DNA of 64,000 nt from Chaenocephalus aceratus (lineage: Eukaryota; Chordata; Actinopteri; Perciformes; Channichthyidae): NCBI GenBank assembly GCA_023974075.1, contig CM043793.1:7806788-7870787 (forward strand), given 5' to 3'. The number at the start of each line of letters is the position of its first letter. Positions within the stretch are counted from its first letter, which is position 1. Under the pieces are notes generated by a model. The model did not search any database, was not told the DNA's origin, and saw nothing but the letters and a program-made list of their open reading frames with translations. The translations under genes and the position numbers were made by a program. Shown piece by piece: positions 1 through 10,613 of the stretch.

Positions 1-44
1 CATCAAACTTTTTTTGTCAGGAAAACCAGCCTATTTACAAAAAA

Positions 45-245
45 ACAACATTGGGGCGACTGCTAAACGCTTATGTATCCACTGAGTCACAATCAGAGGG
101 TCAGTGGTTCGATACCCCGCCCCTGCAGTCAACAATCAAAGTGTCCGATAGGCAACAGAAAAACCCCATTTGCTCCTGTAGGCATCCGTGCGGTGTTGAA
201 CTGTAGGTGAGTCGCTTTGGATAAAACTGTCTAAATAACATTTAA
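45..245 (+). mobile_element. tRNA-derived SINE-like relic
   Basis: A pol III B-box-like motif, GGTTCGATACC, sits at 106-116 and is followed by a conserved-looking body. The 3' part has the teleost repeat phrase gtgagtcgctttggataaa. No cloverleaf can be folded around the B box, so this is a repeat and not a tRNA gene. It lies in an intron of the gene ending at 3215. Family assignment is from memory only. Confidence 0.4.
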
Positions 246-354
246 GAGTGATGATAATAGCATAACAATACATTCATATTTAAACAGCTTAGTATTGTAT
301 CCACCATGAAATAAATAGTCATATTTACCACTTTACCATAACACTTAGATTTGG

Positions 355-470
355 AGAAACGCGCTGCAGTTTCAAAAATGATGCAAATGAATATTTTTTT
401 TTACCAAATTGTCAAAACATGTGCAGCATTTAGAAAACACACAACGGAGAAAGTAATTGGAGTATTGCAG
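355..470. mobile_element. Partial copy of the palindromic MITE seen complete at 49765-50276
   Basis: The stretch with gagaaacgcgctgcagttt followed by tgcaaatg and gtgcagcatttagaaaac matches the arm of the MITE at 49765-50276 and the fragment at 56140-56350. Only one arm is present and the terminal tacggtggc is missing. Confidence 0.5.
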
Positions 471-479
471 AAAATGAGA

Positions 480-960
480 TCTGTGGGACATAAACGTCAA
501 TGATACTTAAATGTTTCATTCAGCAGGATATCCTCCACATATTAACACCACTTTTAGGGTTTTTGAAGCTTAAATACAATCACCAGATGGAGAAAAGCTA
601 ACCATAGGCTATGAAGTTAAAACATCACAGTCACCTGACTCACATTACGTCACCACTGTTAAGCTAAAGGCGGCTAATGTTCAGCGTGATGGCGTTAAGT
701 AGTTTAATTTACTCACTTTTTAGCAACTGCTCTTTATAAGAAACATAAAGCTTCAGACATTTATAAGTAGGGTATTTATTGACATATGTTATGCTCTAAA
801 ACAAAACGTGAAGATCAATTTGTATCTAAAACCATATCTATCTATATCTACCAAACACGCACAAAAAAACAGTTGACTTTGGAAGGGAACTCGATGTGGT
901 AAAATGCCTACTCTTTTCCGGGTTAAAGGATTAATCCCTGCAGCACTCCATGAATATGTA
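480..960. repeat. Anonymous intronic repeat, related to 1540-1700 and 2515-2600
   Basis: The phrases cagcaggatatcctccacat (about 522) and cagcaggataatctccacat (about 1560) recur. So does a pair around 900-950 and 2530-2590 built on aaaatgc, ttaggact and tgcagcactc. These are diverged copies of one dispersed element in neighbouring introns; a further relative lies near 53840-53880. No coding capacity is visible. Confidence 0.45.
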
Positions 961-1018
961 TTCGTAAAACATGGGACTAAAAGCAGTAACTTGTGTGTCT
1001 GTCTGTGGGGTTTTGCAG

Positions 1019-1152
1019 GTGCCTCCGATGCTCATGAACCTGTTCCCTGGCTACAGTGAGTCGGATGTTTTGTCCAGTCCAGCAGGACAGAGGATCAGAG
1101 GGCAGCTGATGGACACCATCCAGGGCTGCAGCTCACCCTCTGATCAACAACA
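1019..1152 (+). CDS. Unrecognised gene, exon a
   Basis: Acceptor ttttgcag precedes 1019. Only one frame is open (starts VPPMLMNLFPGY). Donor GTGAGA is at 1153, leaving two bases (CA) of a split codon. Reading through the donor would give an immediate TGA, which is a misleading stop. Confidence 0.65.
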
Positions 1153-3215
1153 GTGAGAACCACAAACATTCACAAGATGTCTGGTTAGGAGTAGACACAC
1201 CTTGTGTACTGCAGCTTGACATGTAACAAATAACTTATATATCTTTCCTACATCCAAGATTCCTAGAGCAACCCATTTTCTCCCGGTGCCATATGATCAG
1301 CTGAACCCTTACTAATCCTCTTCCACCAATACATTATACGTATACTGTATACATTTGACATGGAATAAATGAAACGTCATTATGGACACTCGTTGTCAAT
1401 ACGTAAGGATTCAACTACTTGTTTTTGATATATTTTTATAGCCCGACCCGGAAGTTAGTCCCTGAACAAAAAACATTTGGGATTTTTACCATTGGGTTCT
1501 TTGATTTTTGCAGAAAATCAAACCAAACGCACCTTTATGATACTTACTTGTTTTGTTCAGCAGGATAATCTCCACATATTAACACCCCTTTTTTATTCTT
1601 AAAGCATACATCCCAGAAGTAAAAAGCTAATGCTAAGCTAAAAACAAACTTCATTAATGTCAAACGGCTATTTTTATGACACATAGAAACTTCGGACAAT
1701 CACAAGTGGGGTATTAACGTAAATCTGTATTTTATATCGTAGAATAAAATGTGTAAATCCGTCACGCTTGAGCCTTTTTCACACATCTTGTAACAACCAG
1801 AAATGTAAACACCGGTAGTCACTCACGGTAACGCCCACCCAGCCAGTGATTCGATGTTTAGTTGGCACCTCCATTCAATTCTCCCTAGATATTTAGACGG
1901 AGCAGGAAGGGGAGCGTGTGTGTGCAGCAAGAGAGATCGTCGGAGCAACACGCTCATCCGTTAGAAACCAACAGTAAGGTCGTTTAAAGTCCGTGTTGCC
2001 GTTTTGTCTGATCCGCCGTCATCATATCCTTCTGTCGCTTCACGTTTCCGGATTATTGTGTACAAATCTGAAAGGAGCCGGTCATCTCCCAACCACCTTG
2101 AAAACCAGGACTGGATTCCCCAAACCGACTGGATTGACACAAATGACTGACATTCTCCCATTGACTGTTTTATTTATTTTGAAGAAAACCCGAAGTTGAA
2201 CGTTTTGGATTTAAAAGTGAACTGAGGGAAGAACGATTGTTTAATTCTTTGTGGGATATTGGAAATACACTTGCTGTTTGTGATTATAATTTTGAGTTGT
2301 GTCTTTAATTAATTTTCTAATGTCATTCAATGTTGGGTGTTTGCAGTGAGATGTATACACCTTTGTGCAGTACAGACTTACTAAACCGACTGACTATCAA
2401 CATCTTATGTCAGGAGAGAGACCTGACTGGCACCCTAAACAAGTAAATAAAGAAACATAAAAAAGTAAGTCAAACTGTCACAATCTAACCACAAACACGT
2501 CCAAAACATCATTGACTTTGAGACGAGGAAACTGTAACTCCTAAAATGCTATCCCATTGCGGGGTTTTAGGACTCATTCCTGCACCACTCTATTGGGCAT
2601 GCTACCATCAGTATATCTGACAAGTGTGTCTTGCTTTGTTCTCTTAGACTGAGTGAGCAGCTCCTAACGATGACTCTGACCAATGAGAACACAGCGAGTT
2701 CGTCAAAAGACCCGCCTGAAGCAGGAAAGGAGCTGAAGCTGAGTGTTAACCAGCAGGAGACACAGATAACCGTGAAGAACCTCCTGCAGGTAATGAAGTT
2801 AAAAGCATCATTAATTGCAGAGTATTTAGATACAAATCAAGTTGACTTTAGAAAAACTGACCAAGAGACTTCATAGCCTGATATAATTATGAATTGACCA
2901 CTCTTTCAAAGGAAAATCCCCCGAACACAAGATACAGATATTTCAAAATCAACTGTGTTAAAAACTAAGTAACCACCACAACTATTGACTTTGCCCAGAA
3001 ACATTGATGCTTAAAGCAGTACAAAGACTCAGCGAGCAGGGTTGCCTTTTGCTGAACGACAGCATTTCTTCTGTGTCTGCTGGCAGGTTCAGGAAGTGGT
3101 TCAGTCATGTCTCCACGACCGTCCAGCTGTGCTGCACAGTCTGCCCACAGACACACCAGGATGTCGGAAGAAAACAAGCGATGTGGGGTGTTCCGAGTCC
3201 ACATCTCAGAAGTAA
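1019..3215 (+). CDS. Unrecognised gene, last four coding exons (5' end outside window)
   Basis: Four plus-strand exons join with consistent phase: 1019-1152, 2347-2442, 2648-2789 and 3087-3215. Each has an AG acceptor and, apart from the last, a GT donor. The joined C-terminus is about 166 residues. It is hydrophilic, with a predicted helical middle rich in Leu, Glu and Gln (exons 2 and 3) and a Ser/Lys-rich end; no signal peptide or membrane segment is seen. Stop TAA is at 3213-3215 and AATAAA follows at 3244-3249. I do not recognise the family. Position next to mymk would suggest the human 9q34.2 neighbourhood (SLC2A6, CACFD1, STKLD1 and others), but nothing in the residues I can see identifies any of these. 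The gene model is fairly secure; the identity is open. Confidence 0.7.
2347..2442 (+). CDS. Unrecognised gene, exon b (96-bp phase-symmetric exon)
   Basis: The exon is bounded by tgtttgcag and GTAAAT. It is open in the phase required by exon a and leaves the phase required by exon c. It encodes 32 residues including LLNRLTINILCQERDL, which continues smoothly into LSEQLL of exon c. Being a multiple of three, it could be skipped without a frameshift. It is too short to show up as a stand-alone ORF. Confidence 0.6.
2648..2789 (+). CDS. Unrecognised gene, exon c
   Basis: Acceptor gttctcttag and donor GTAATG bound 142 bp. It encodes LSEQLLTMTLTNEN, then a Ser/Pro/Lys-rich stretch, ending NLLQ at a whole codon. 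Confidence 0.65.
3087..3215 (+). CDS. Unrecognised gene, terminal exon d
   Basis: Acceptor ctggcag precedes 3087. The exon has 42 codons starting VQEVVQSCLHDRP and ending ESTSQK, then TAA. Phase 0 in agrees with exon c. Confidence 0.65.
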   Translation, partial: VQEVVQSCLHDRPAVLHSLPTDTPGCRKKTSDVGCSESTSQK

Positions 3216-3243
3216 CACTTCTCTGGGTGGTGAGAATACCAGG

Positions 3244-3249
3244 AATAAA
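3244..3249 (+). promoter_or_regulatory. Poly(A) signal AATAAA for the unrecognised gene
   Basis: AATAAA lies 29 bases after the stop codon, on the same strand, implying a very short 3' UTR. Confidence 0.5.
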
Positions 3250-3375
3250 TGTTTTTTAATCAATCGTCTGAGTGCTATATTTCTTTGGAGCAAATCTTAA
3301 CTAAAAACTCAAACCTATGGTTTCCAAGCTTAAATAGTACATTGAAGTCATTATACACAAACATATATATATATA

Positions 3376-3430
3376 TACGCAGCATCTAACTTGACCAGGC
3401 AACTGGCCTGGTCAAGTTAGATGCTGCGTA
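3376..3430. repeat. Perfect 25-bp inverted repeat with 5-base loop at a LINE 5' end
   Basis: Arms 3376-3400 and 3406-3430 are exact reverse complements around the loop aactg. The right arm is the first 25 bp of the LINE fragment that follows; the left arm is its inverted copy. An (AT)n run lies immediately upstream. Confidence 0.9.
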
Positions 3431-3990
3431 TCACAGTGCACTAAGATTTGTGACAAACTGTAAAGCATTAACCCATCACTGTACCCTGTATGCAAGGGCT
3501 GGTTTGCCTTCACTAACTGTACGGAGGCTCAGTCACTGGTACATTTTTATATACAAAGCCATGCTAGGGAAACTTCCATCTTATATCTGCTCCCTGATCT
3601 CTCGGAGAATTGTAAGTGGCTACTGCCTGAGATCGAATGCTGTGGTTTTATTAAATGTGCCAACTGCTAGGACTGTCTTAGGGAAGCAGCTTTTAGATGC
3701 GCATGCTCCTCTGTCTTGGAACTAGTCTGCAAATTAAATGGAAACTGAACAATCTGGTGCCACTAAATGTTTTTAAAGCTCGGTTGGATGCTACTCAATC
3801 GGAAGCTATTGGTACCTGTTTATGTGGATAATTATGTAAATGATGCTATGATGTCCTTTTGTTGTTCTATTTATGTTTTTATGTTTCATGTGGAACTACT
3901 TGAGCAGGTCTCCCTTGGAAAAGAGATCAATGATCTCAATGGGATTTATCTGAATAAATAAAGGTTTGAAATGAAATGAAATGAAATATT
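3406..3990 (+). mobile_element. 5'-truncated LINE (L2-like), reverse transcriptase C-terminus and 3' tail
   Basis: The plus strand encodes the typical end of an L2-type RT ORF: HHCTLYARAGLPSLTVRR, then WYIFIYKAMLGKLPSYI, then NVPTARTVLGKQ and APLSWN. After SWN a one-base insertion near 3722 shifts the frame. The other frame continues LQIKWKLNNLVPLNVFKARL to GTCLCG and a stop at 3829-3831. The 3' UTR has gatcaatgatctcaatggga and taaataaagg, then a short TGAAA repeat tail at about 3967-3987. It is a dead copy without the RT core or endonuclease. Confidence 0.8.
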
Positions 3991-4026
3991 ATATATATGT
4001 ATATATATATATTATATATTATTAGC

Positions 4027-4434
4027 ATTAGCATTCGCCCAGCGCACAAATGCAGAGAGACTAACTTATGGCAACACAAAAGAAAACATGGGAGCGGTGG
4101 AGATGAGGAGGTGTCGGCTGTTCTGGCGATTTACTCGGAAGGCCGCCAGTCAGCCCGTCCCCAACTCCTGGGACTTCCGGCCGGCGACTTCCGGCCGGGG
4201 ACTTCGGGTGGCAGTATACGCCGTGAAGTTGTTTGCGGCCTGCCAGTAAACCCAAAACAGAAGAAGAAGACGAAGTGATGTAAATGGCTCATTTGCGTAA
4301 TCTTCCCTCAGGGAACTTATTCCGGTGTGAACGCGATCTGCTCTTTAGTTCCATGGGGGAACTAAGTCCTGGGAACTTAGTGCTGGGAACTAAGTACGTC
4401 AAAGTACTTGGTGTGAACGCGGCTATGGTGCTGT
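4027..4434 (-). mobile_element. PIF/Harbinger-like non-autonomous element relic
   Basis: Internal sequence is shared, in opposite orientation, with the complete element at 47180-47818; both encode the chance peptide GLLAGRK..HGVYC. The right part has gttccc-rich subrepeats and a terminal-like gtgaacgcgg. The left end runs into ATAT microsatellite. The right end abuts the Tc1 relic. Confidence 0.5.
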
Positions 4435-5310
4435 TGCAAGACCCATCCATGACCCATTTTCAGTGTCCTGGCTGAGGGAAGGAGGCTCTCGGCCAAGATT
4501 TTCACGACTACATGGGCCCCGTCCATCCTCTCCTCGATGCAGGGAAGTCGTCCTGTCCCCTGAGCAGAGAAACACCCCAAAGCATAATGTTTCCACCTCC
4601 ATGCTTGACGGTGGGTACGGTGTTCTGGGGTTATAGTCAGCATCTCTCTTCCTCCAAACACAGCGCGTCGAGTTGATGCCAAATATTGTGATGTTGGTCT
4701 CATCTGACCTCATCCGCTTCTCCCAAGCCTTCTCTGACTCATTCAGATGGTCATTGTCAAATTTCAGACGGTTCGAACATGTTCCTCCTTGAGCAGGGCC
4801 AGGGGGCCTTGCGGTCTGTGCAGTATTTGATGCATTATGGTGTAGTGTGTTACCCATAGTTTTCTTGGTGACTGTGGTCCCAGCTGCCTTGAGATCACCT
4901 TTCTCACGATCATCAATACCCCAAGGGGGGAGACAAGTGTGGAGCCCCAGACCGAGGGCGACTGATGCTCATTTTGTGTTTCTTCCATTTAGAAACACAC
5001 ACATTATAATTCCAAATAATCGCACCAACAGTTGTCTCCTTCTCACCGAGCTGCTTTCTGGTGGCCTTGTAGCCGATCCCAGCCATGTGCATGTCTACAA
5101 TCTTGTCCCTGAGGTCCTTAGACAGCTCTTTAGTCTTACCCATGGCGGAGAGGTTGGAATCTGATTGGTTGATTCTGTGGACAGGGGTCTTTTATACAGG
5201 TAAAGATGATATTAGGAGTACTTTCTTAAAGGAAGATGACTTATGTAACCGGTCTGTGGGAGGCAGAATTCTTGTTTGCAAGGGAATTGTAAGAGCCATT
5301 TAGGCGCATT
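4435..5310 (-). pseudogene. Tc1-like transposase relic, truncated
   Basis: Minus-strand frames spell a degenerate Tc1 transposase. It begins with ATG at 5143 ([19 protein letters not shown]), then passes through several frameshifts. The region [11 protein letters not shown] carries the first catalytic Asp. Next comes [11 protein letters not shown], then [16 protein letters not shown]. Similarity stops at about 4435, just before the second catalytic Asp, so the C-terminal third is gone. Sequence 5144-5310 is probably its 5' UTR. Confidence 0.8.
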
Positions 5311-5574
5311 ATTTTATGGTAATGAATGATGGTTTTGTGAGCCAATTGAATATTCTTTAATTTAACTTAAATGAGCTGAATAACTGAATTATTATTATTA
5401 TACAGTTTTTGTAATGTGTTATCTTGCTTATGGACAGCTCTAGTTTATGTTTTGTTATTATTTATAGAAAGCAACCGTAGGGGCGTGCTCAGGTATAAAT
5501 GACGCTGCCAGCATGACACAGCAGGAAGTCTGAGAGGAAGTTGGAAAAAGTTTTTGACCGCACACATCCATCTG

Positions 5575-5645
5575 CAGGTCACCCTTGAAAAAGAGATCTT
5601 TTGATCTCAAGGGGCTTCACCTGGTTAAATAAAGGCTACAAACAA
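5575..5645 (+). mobile_element. LINE (L2-like) 3' tail fragment
   Basis: The phrase gatcttttgatctcaaggg followed by cttcacctggttaaataaag matches the L2/Maui-type 3' end in fish and resembles the tail at 3905-3965. Nothing coding remains. Confidence 0.55.
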
Positions 5646-5859
5646 TATGACCGAGGGATCTTGTTTGTTTATTTGTTTAAATAACGTGCAAATGTTGCAC
5701 GTTGGCAGTGGGCCGCCAGCTGATCTATTGAACCTCTCAATAAAGCACCTGAATGGAACGAGCAAGGTATCTGATTTCTTGAATATACGTGAGTCAATAC
5801 TCGAACTCGCCTCCTAGACTAAGTGGCCTTTGAACATTACTTTTCTTTTGGACAATTGG

Positions 5860-6000
5860 CCATTACAAGGATCAAATACTTATTTCCCACGGTTAAATGT
5901 AAATACATTCTCTTTTATATAATGTCAATTTCTGGATTTTCTTTTTGATATTCTTACTCTCACTGTTTATTTAAACCTACCATTCAAATTATGACTTTAA
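5860..6000 (+). mobile_element. Possible Tc1-like 3' end fragment
   Basis: The segment has gatcaaatacttatttccc, an AT-rich stretch and tttctggattttctttt, the order seen near the 3' end of the Tc1 element at 29560-29640. No terminal inverted repeat is visible. A short (TA)n run follows at about 6017-6043. Confidence 0.4.
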
Positions 6001-6011
6001 TGACTTCAATT

Positions 6012-6042
<31 letters not shown>

Positions 6043-6049
6043 AAATAAA

Positions 6050-7850
6050 AAATAGACTACTTTACGACACTGAGACCGTTGAGTCTAAATAAACACTGGC
6101 AACCCTTTTCTGAAATGCTGAGGTATTATCCTTTAATTGATGTTATTACACACTGCAGTCCAATAGAGGGCGGCAGAGGCACAATTTTAGCATAGTGGCA
6201 TTTCTCAGGCTGATGAAGGTTTGACTGGTAACATCTTGTCTTGACTCTTGACTCAACATCTAAATGTTTTGGTACTGGCTCTTTAACTTTATCTAAAAGT
6301 GATCTCACTTAGATTAATTATTAGGAACAAAAAGTAATTATTACTATTTATTAATATTTGTATATATTTATTGTTGTGTTTTTTTGTGTGTATGTATATA
6401 TTGCATATATATGTATATATACATATATGTATATATTTTAATATTTTTTTTTTTTGGGACTTTGATAAATATTTATTTCTTAACTTTGATAAGAAAATTG
6501 ACTTTATCTGTCAAGACCAGAATAAGAAGAAGATGAATCTTTATGAATCCCCCTAGGGAAACCATACTCAATGAGTGATAATGCTTTGTTCTCTTTGCAT
6601 ATCAGACCACTGTCACAGTTCGCCTGCGCACTGTTGAGACGCTCCAGTCTGCTAAACCAGACAACAAAGTCAAATTCCAAAATGTACTCTGTTTCACTTA
6701 TTCTCTTTTCTTGCATTCCTCTTTTTTAAGCGTTTTCTCTCTCTTAATATTTGTTTCTTCTTTCTTCTATCATTGAATTTGTGTTTTGTGACTATTGTGT
6801 ATTTATTAAGTTTTATGTAATTTAGAGGCCTAACTAGAGACAAGCATTGCAAATTAGCTTAGGCTATAAATGTTGTGGTGTGTGGCATTGGTTTATGCTA
6901 CATACTTGTCCCTAAACAAATACACATTAAATACCTTTTACCACGAGGACTGCCTAGTAAAAGAGCAATTAGTTGGCTGTGCATTATGGAAAAGTGAGTC
7001 GTGCTTTGTTGGAATCCACTTGCATATCTGAATCCTGTGTGTTGCTAGCTAAAGGCTCTGTGCTGCGTTTAAACCGCAGTTCCTGCTAATGACTGTGTCC
7101 CTACTGATGGTGTTGTCAAATATGCTGAACTCCCACCCTCTGGTTCCCCTTTAGGTTACAACGGCAGCTTTGTCGACACTTTTTTCCAGGGTTTGCACTG
7201 TTTTTTTGCTGTTAGCACCGCTAGCTCTTAGCCACCTAGGGATGTTGTTAAAGCTCAGAAAAATGCTAAGCAGAGAGAGGGTAGGGTCATGTAAGGTAGG
7301 GTTAGGGTAGGTACATGTAACTGCATAGTTTTTGCAGGCGGCCATTTTGGAGAATTTAAGCATTACAAGATCTCTAACAATAGATTGACTGGTTGTTGGA
7401 TGCAACTTTTGCTAAGGAGACCGCCGATAATATATGGTAAAATATAACCCGGTGTAAACTGCTAGATAGAAACCAAGACAAGCTTTTCTTCTTTATTCAT
7501 CCAAGAAAAATTTACAAAATGCTGCTCCAAAAACAAGTAAATAATGAAAACAAGGTGTTTTTGCTTGTTGTAAGAAAAAAAAGACATCTGCCAATAGAAC
7601 AAGTGAACATTGGTTTGATAACATTTCTTGAAATACGATCGTACATTTAGATGAATCAGATCTTGTAATTAACTGGGAAAACTTATTTGAACTATATTTG
7701 ACCAGAATCAGGAAATGTGTTACAAAATAAGCCAGAAATTCTCAAAGTTTTCTGTTTTCTAATGTTATTTGGCGATTTTTAAATAACGTTTCATCTGAGA
7801 TACAACTGAAAATAAGAGTTTTCAAGAGTCTTTGACTTAACAGGATACTT
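6050..7850. other. AT-rich intergenic stretch, no gene seen
   Basis: Nothing codes here. It contains TA/TATG microsatellite at about 6395-6440, poly-T and short palindromic AT runs. The open frames (all under 90 codons) resemble nothing I know and have no splice context. Confidence 0.5.
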
Positions 7851-7949
7851 AAGATGCATTGTCTAAAAACAAGACCCTATATCACAATACATTCTTACTT
7901 CAACCCAGTATCGGCAGTGAAGATGTGTTGTGGCTGCATCTCTGTGGTG

Positions 7950-9420
7950 TCATGGCCAAGGTCCACATGCAAGTGCGCCCCCCACTGCGGCTGCAAGGAC
8001 CCAGAAGGAGGCGACTAGATTGCACCCGCCTGGAAAACCCTGATGCAAGGAATGAATTTCGTTGCTCCCTGGCTGAGAAACTAGGGGGGATGGGGTTGTC
8101 CTTGAGCTCATCTGAGAACACCATGGACCAGAAGTGGAACTCTATCAGCTCGGCTCTCTATGAGGCAGCAGCCCAAACAATCGGCTATAGCAAGAACCAC
8201 CAAGACTGGTTTGATGAAAACTCGGAAACCATCCATGACTTGCTGAAGGACATGCACAGAGCACATCGGGCAACGCTAAAGAGCCCCTCGTCCAGTAGCA
8301 CCAGGCAGCAATGGCAGAGAATTCGTCAGGAAGTACAAAGGGCTACTCGGGTCATGCAGAATGAGTGGTGGACTAAAAAGGCACACGAAACCCAGTCTTT
8401 TGCCGATAAAAATGACATGCACAACTTTTACAATGCTGTCAAAAAGATCTACGGCCCAATAAGCCGTTAGGTTATAATATAACCTGCTTAAAAAGCTGAG
8501 GTTTAGGCTAGGTTTCTTCTACAGCACGGGTACAGGATGGGACTGACCGTCAACACCATCAAGACGGAAGTAGTTTGCCAGTGGAATGCCAACATCCCAT
8601 CTACACCACCTACCTTCACTGCTGCTGGTGAACAACTGTCTGTTGTACCATCCTTCAGATACCTGGGGAGCATTCTCTCTGAAGACAACACCAATCGACA
8701 ATGAGGTCCAAAACAGGATAAAGCAGGCATCAGCTGCTTTTGGGAGACTCCGGCGTAGGGTCTTTCAAAACAAGAACCTCCATCTCCGCACGAAGGTCTG
8801 TGTCTACCAAGCCATCTGCATCACTACCCTCCTTTACAGCTGCGAAGCCTGGGTAACTTACAGCCGCCACATTAGGGCCCTAGAGCTGCCTTCAGCGCAT
8901 CCTGGGAATTACCTGGCGTGATCGTGTGCCCCACTCTGAAGTACTCTCGAAGACCAACTGCAGGAGTATTGAGGCCACAATTACTCAGCACCAGCTACGA
9001 TGGCTGGGCCATGTAGTAAGGATGCCCTCAAACCGCCTGCCTCGCAGAATGCTATATGGCCAGCTACACCATGTTCGACGCTCTGCTGGAGGGCAGAAGA
9101 AGCGCTATAAAGACCAGCTGAAGACTGCGTTAAAGAAATGTAAAATCAGACCTGAGGCCCTGGAGGACGCTGCTGCTGACCGTAACACCTGGCGCCAGCT
9201 GTGCCGGGATGGGACCCAAATGCTGGAGGAGGAAAGGACAGCCAGGAGACAGGAGAGGAGACTCAGTCGCCTACAGTTGCCATTGTTACTGCCACCACAT
9301 ACACTTGTCCTACCGGCAATAGGATTTGTGGGTCCAGGATAGGGCTATTCAGCCACCAAAGAACTCACCGATAGAAGTGGACGTCATCATCGGATTCGAT
9401 GGACAACCATAAGCAAGCAA
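7950..9420 (+). mobile_element. LINE fragment with the RT core deleted
   Basis: The 5' part (about 7960-8469) encodes the linker after the endonuclease: VHMQVRPPLRLQGPRRRRLD, then GYSKNHQDWFDEN and MQNEWWTKKAHETQSFADKN. A jump near 8470-8535 skips the catalytic RT domain. The 3' part (about 8535-9290) encodes the thumb/tail: GEQLSVVPSFRYLGSILSED, RRVFQNKNLHLRTKVCVYQA, LRWLGHVVRMPSNRLPRR and RKRYKDQLK-like text, with frameshifts near 8700 and 8890. It is a non-LTR element of a craniofacial-development-protein-2-like type; the clade (RTE/CR1-like) is uncertain. It is dead. Confidence 0.75.
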
Positions 9421-9506
9421 CTGGTGTTCCCTGAGAGTCAGCTGACCCCACTGCATAAACAACAGCTGTGGCAACAGCTGACACACAGAAGGCTCATCTC
9501 AATAGA

Positions 9507-10613
9507 GTGGCGAAGTCACGCCCATCTACTTCCGGTCCATGGGACCTTATTTCGGAAAAATTATGTATTGAAGTCAATGGAGAGAGAAAACGTATCTTTC
9601 GATCCCGTTTGAATTGTGCCATGAATTACACATATGATATTTGTCAATCTTAAAAAATTATCTCCATTTAAAAAAAGTCACAGTTTGTCGTAAAACTGTT
9701 GAAATATAAGACTATGAAAAATACGCAACTAGAAAGACTACAAATCCCAGAGTCGCGTAAGTGATGTCATAACTGATGTCACAATTGTTTTCCTCCACTA
9801 ACTAAGAGATAGCTAAGATAAGATAACTTTAACAAGGTGCTTGTGTGCTTAGTACCAGGTTGTTATCATACCAGCTATGGGCCTTGTTCGTTCTTCCCGT
9901 CTGATGAAAGGACCAGGACTGGCTGGATCAAGTTAGCTACCTAGCTAGTAGCAAGCACGTTAGTTAGCATTACAGCCTTAGCCTTGTCATTTGTATTAGC
10001 CTTACCATCAAGTAACATTAAGTAACCCAACATGTTAAACAGTAAGAGTAGTAGTCATATTTCGTGAACCCTTTGAAGAGTACTGTCACACCGGTGTGAT
10101 CTTTCTATAATACACCATTTAAGCCCGGGGGAGAAATGCTAACGCTACATTAGCATCAGCGATCTGTTTTACTTCACGCTATCTGCACAAATGGTTGACA
10201 TTAAACATTAAAAAGATCAGGCAGTTCAGAGAGAATCAAAGGCAGGCAGGCAGGCAGCTTTGCATGACGTTCTTCTAGACGTGTTTCATTGTGGTGATAG
10301 GGAGGGTAGTCAATCCCTTGTTTGGCAAGACAGTAGTGACGGCCATCTTGGTGACGTGTGTTGTTCTGCTAGACCAGAGTTGTAGTTCATTGAGCGTTTC
10401 ACACAAAAAATGTGTTACTTCACAGTTTTACGACACATTTTTTTTTTTGACTTGCAAAATTATCTTTTAAATTGACAAACATCATATGTGTAATTTGTGG
10501 CACAATTGAAACGGGATCGAAAGATAATCTTTCTCTCTCCATTGACTTCAATACATAATTTTTCCGAAATAAGGTCCCACGGAGCTCCCCCGGAAAGGGA
10601 GGGACTTCGCCAC
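9507..10613. mobile_element. Non-autonomous DNA element with ~190-bp terminal inverted repeats
   Basis: Left gtggcgaagt at 9507 pairs with acttcgccac ending at 10613. Inside, tatttcggaaaaattatgta, tgaagtcaatggagagag and gatcccgtttgaattgtg recur inverted at 10500-10570, and the pairing extends over most of 9507-9710 and 10400-10613. The middle (about 9720-10390) has no ORF. The flanks do not give a clear target-site duplication, so the superfamily is undecided. Confidence 0.7.

Noticed and set aside
106..116. Possible tRNA gene
   Set aside because: B-box motif is present but there is no A box and no cloverleaf; it is a SINE-like relic.
971..1156. Stand-alone 61-codon protein with its own ATG
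   Set aside because: The ATG is in the intron before an AG acceptor, and the TGA is created by reading through the GTGAGA donor. The segment is an internal exon.
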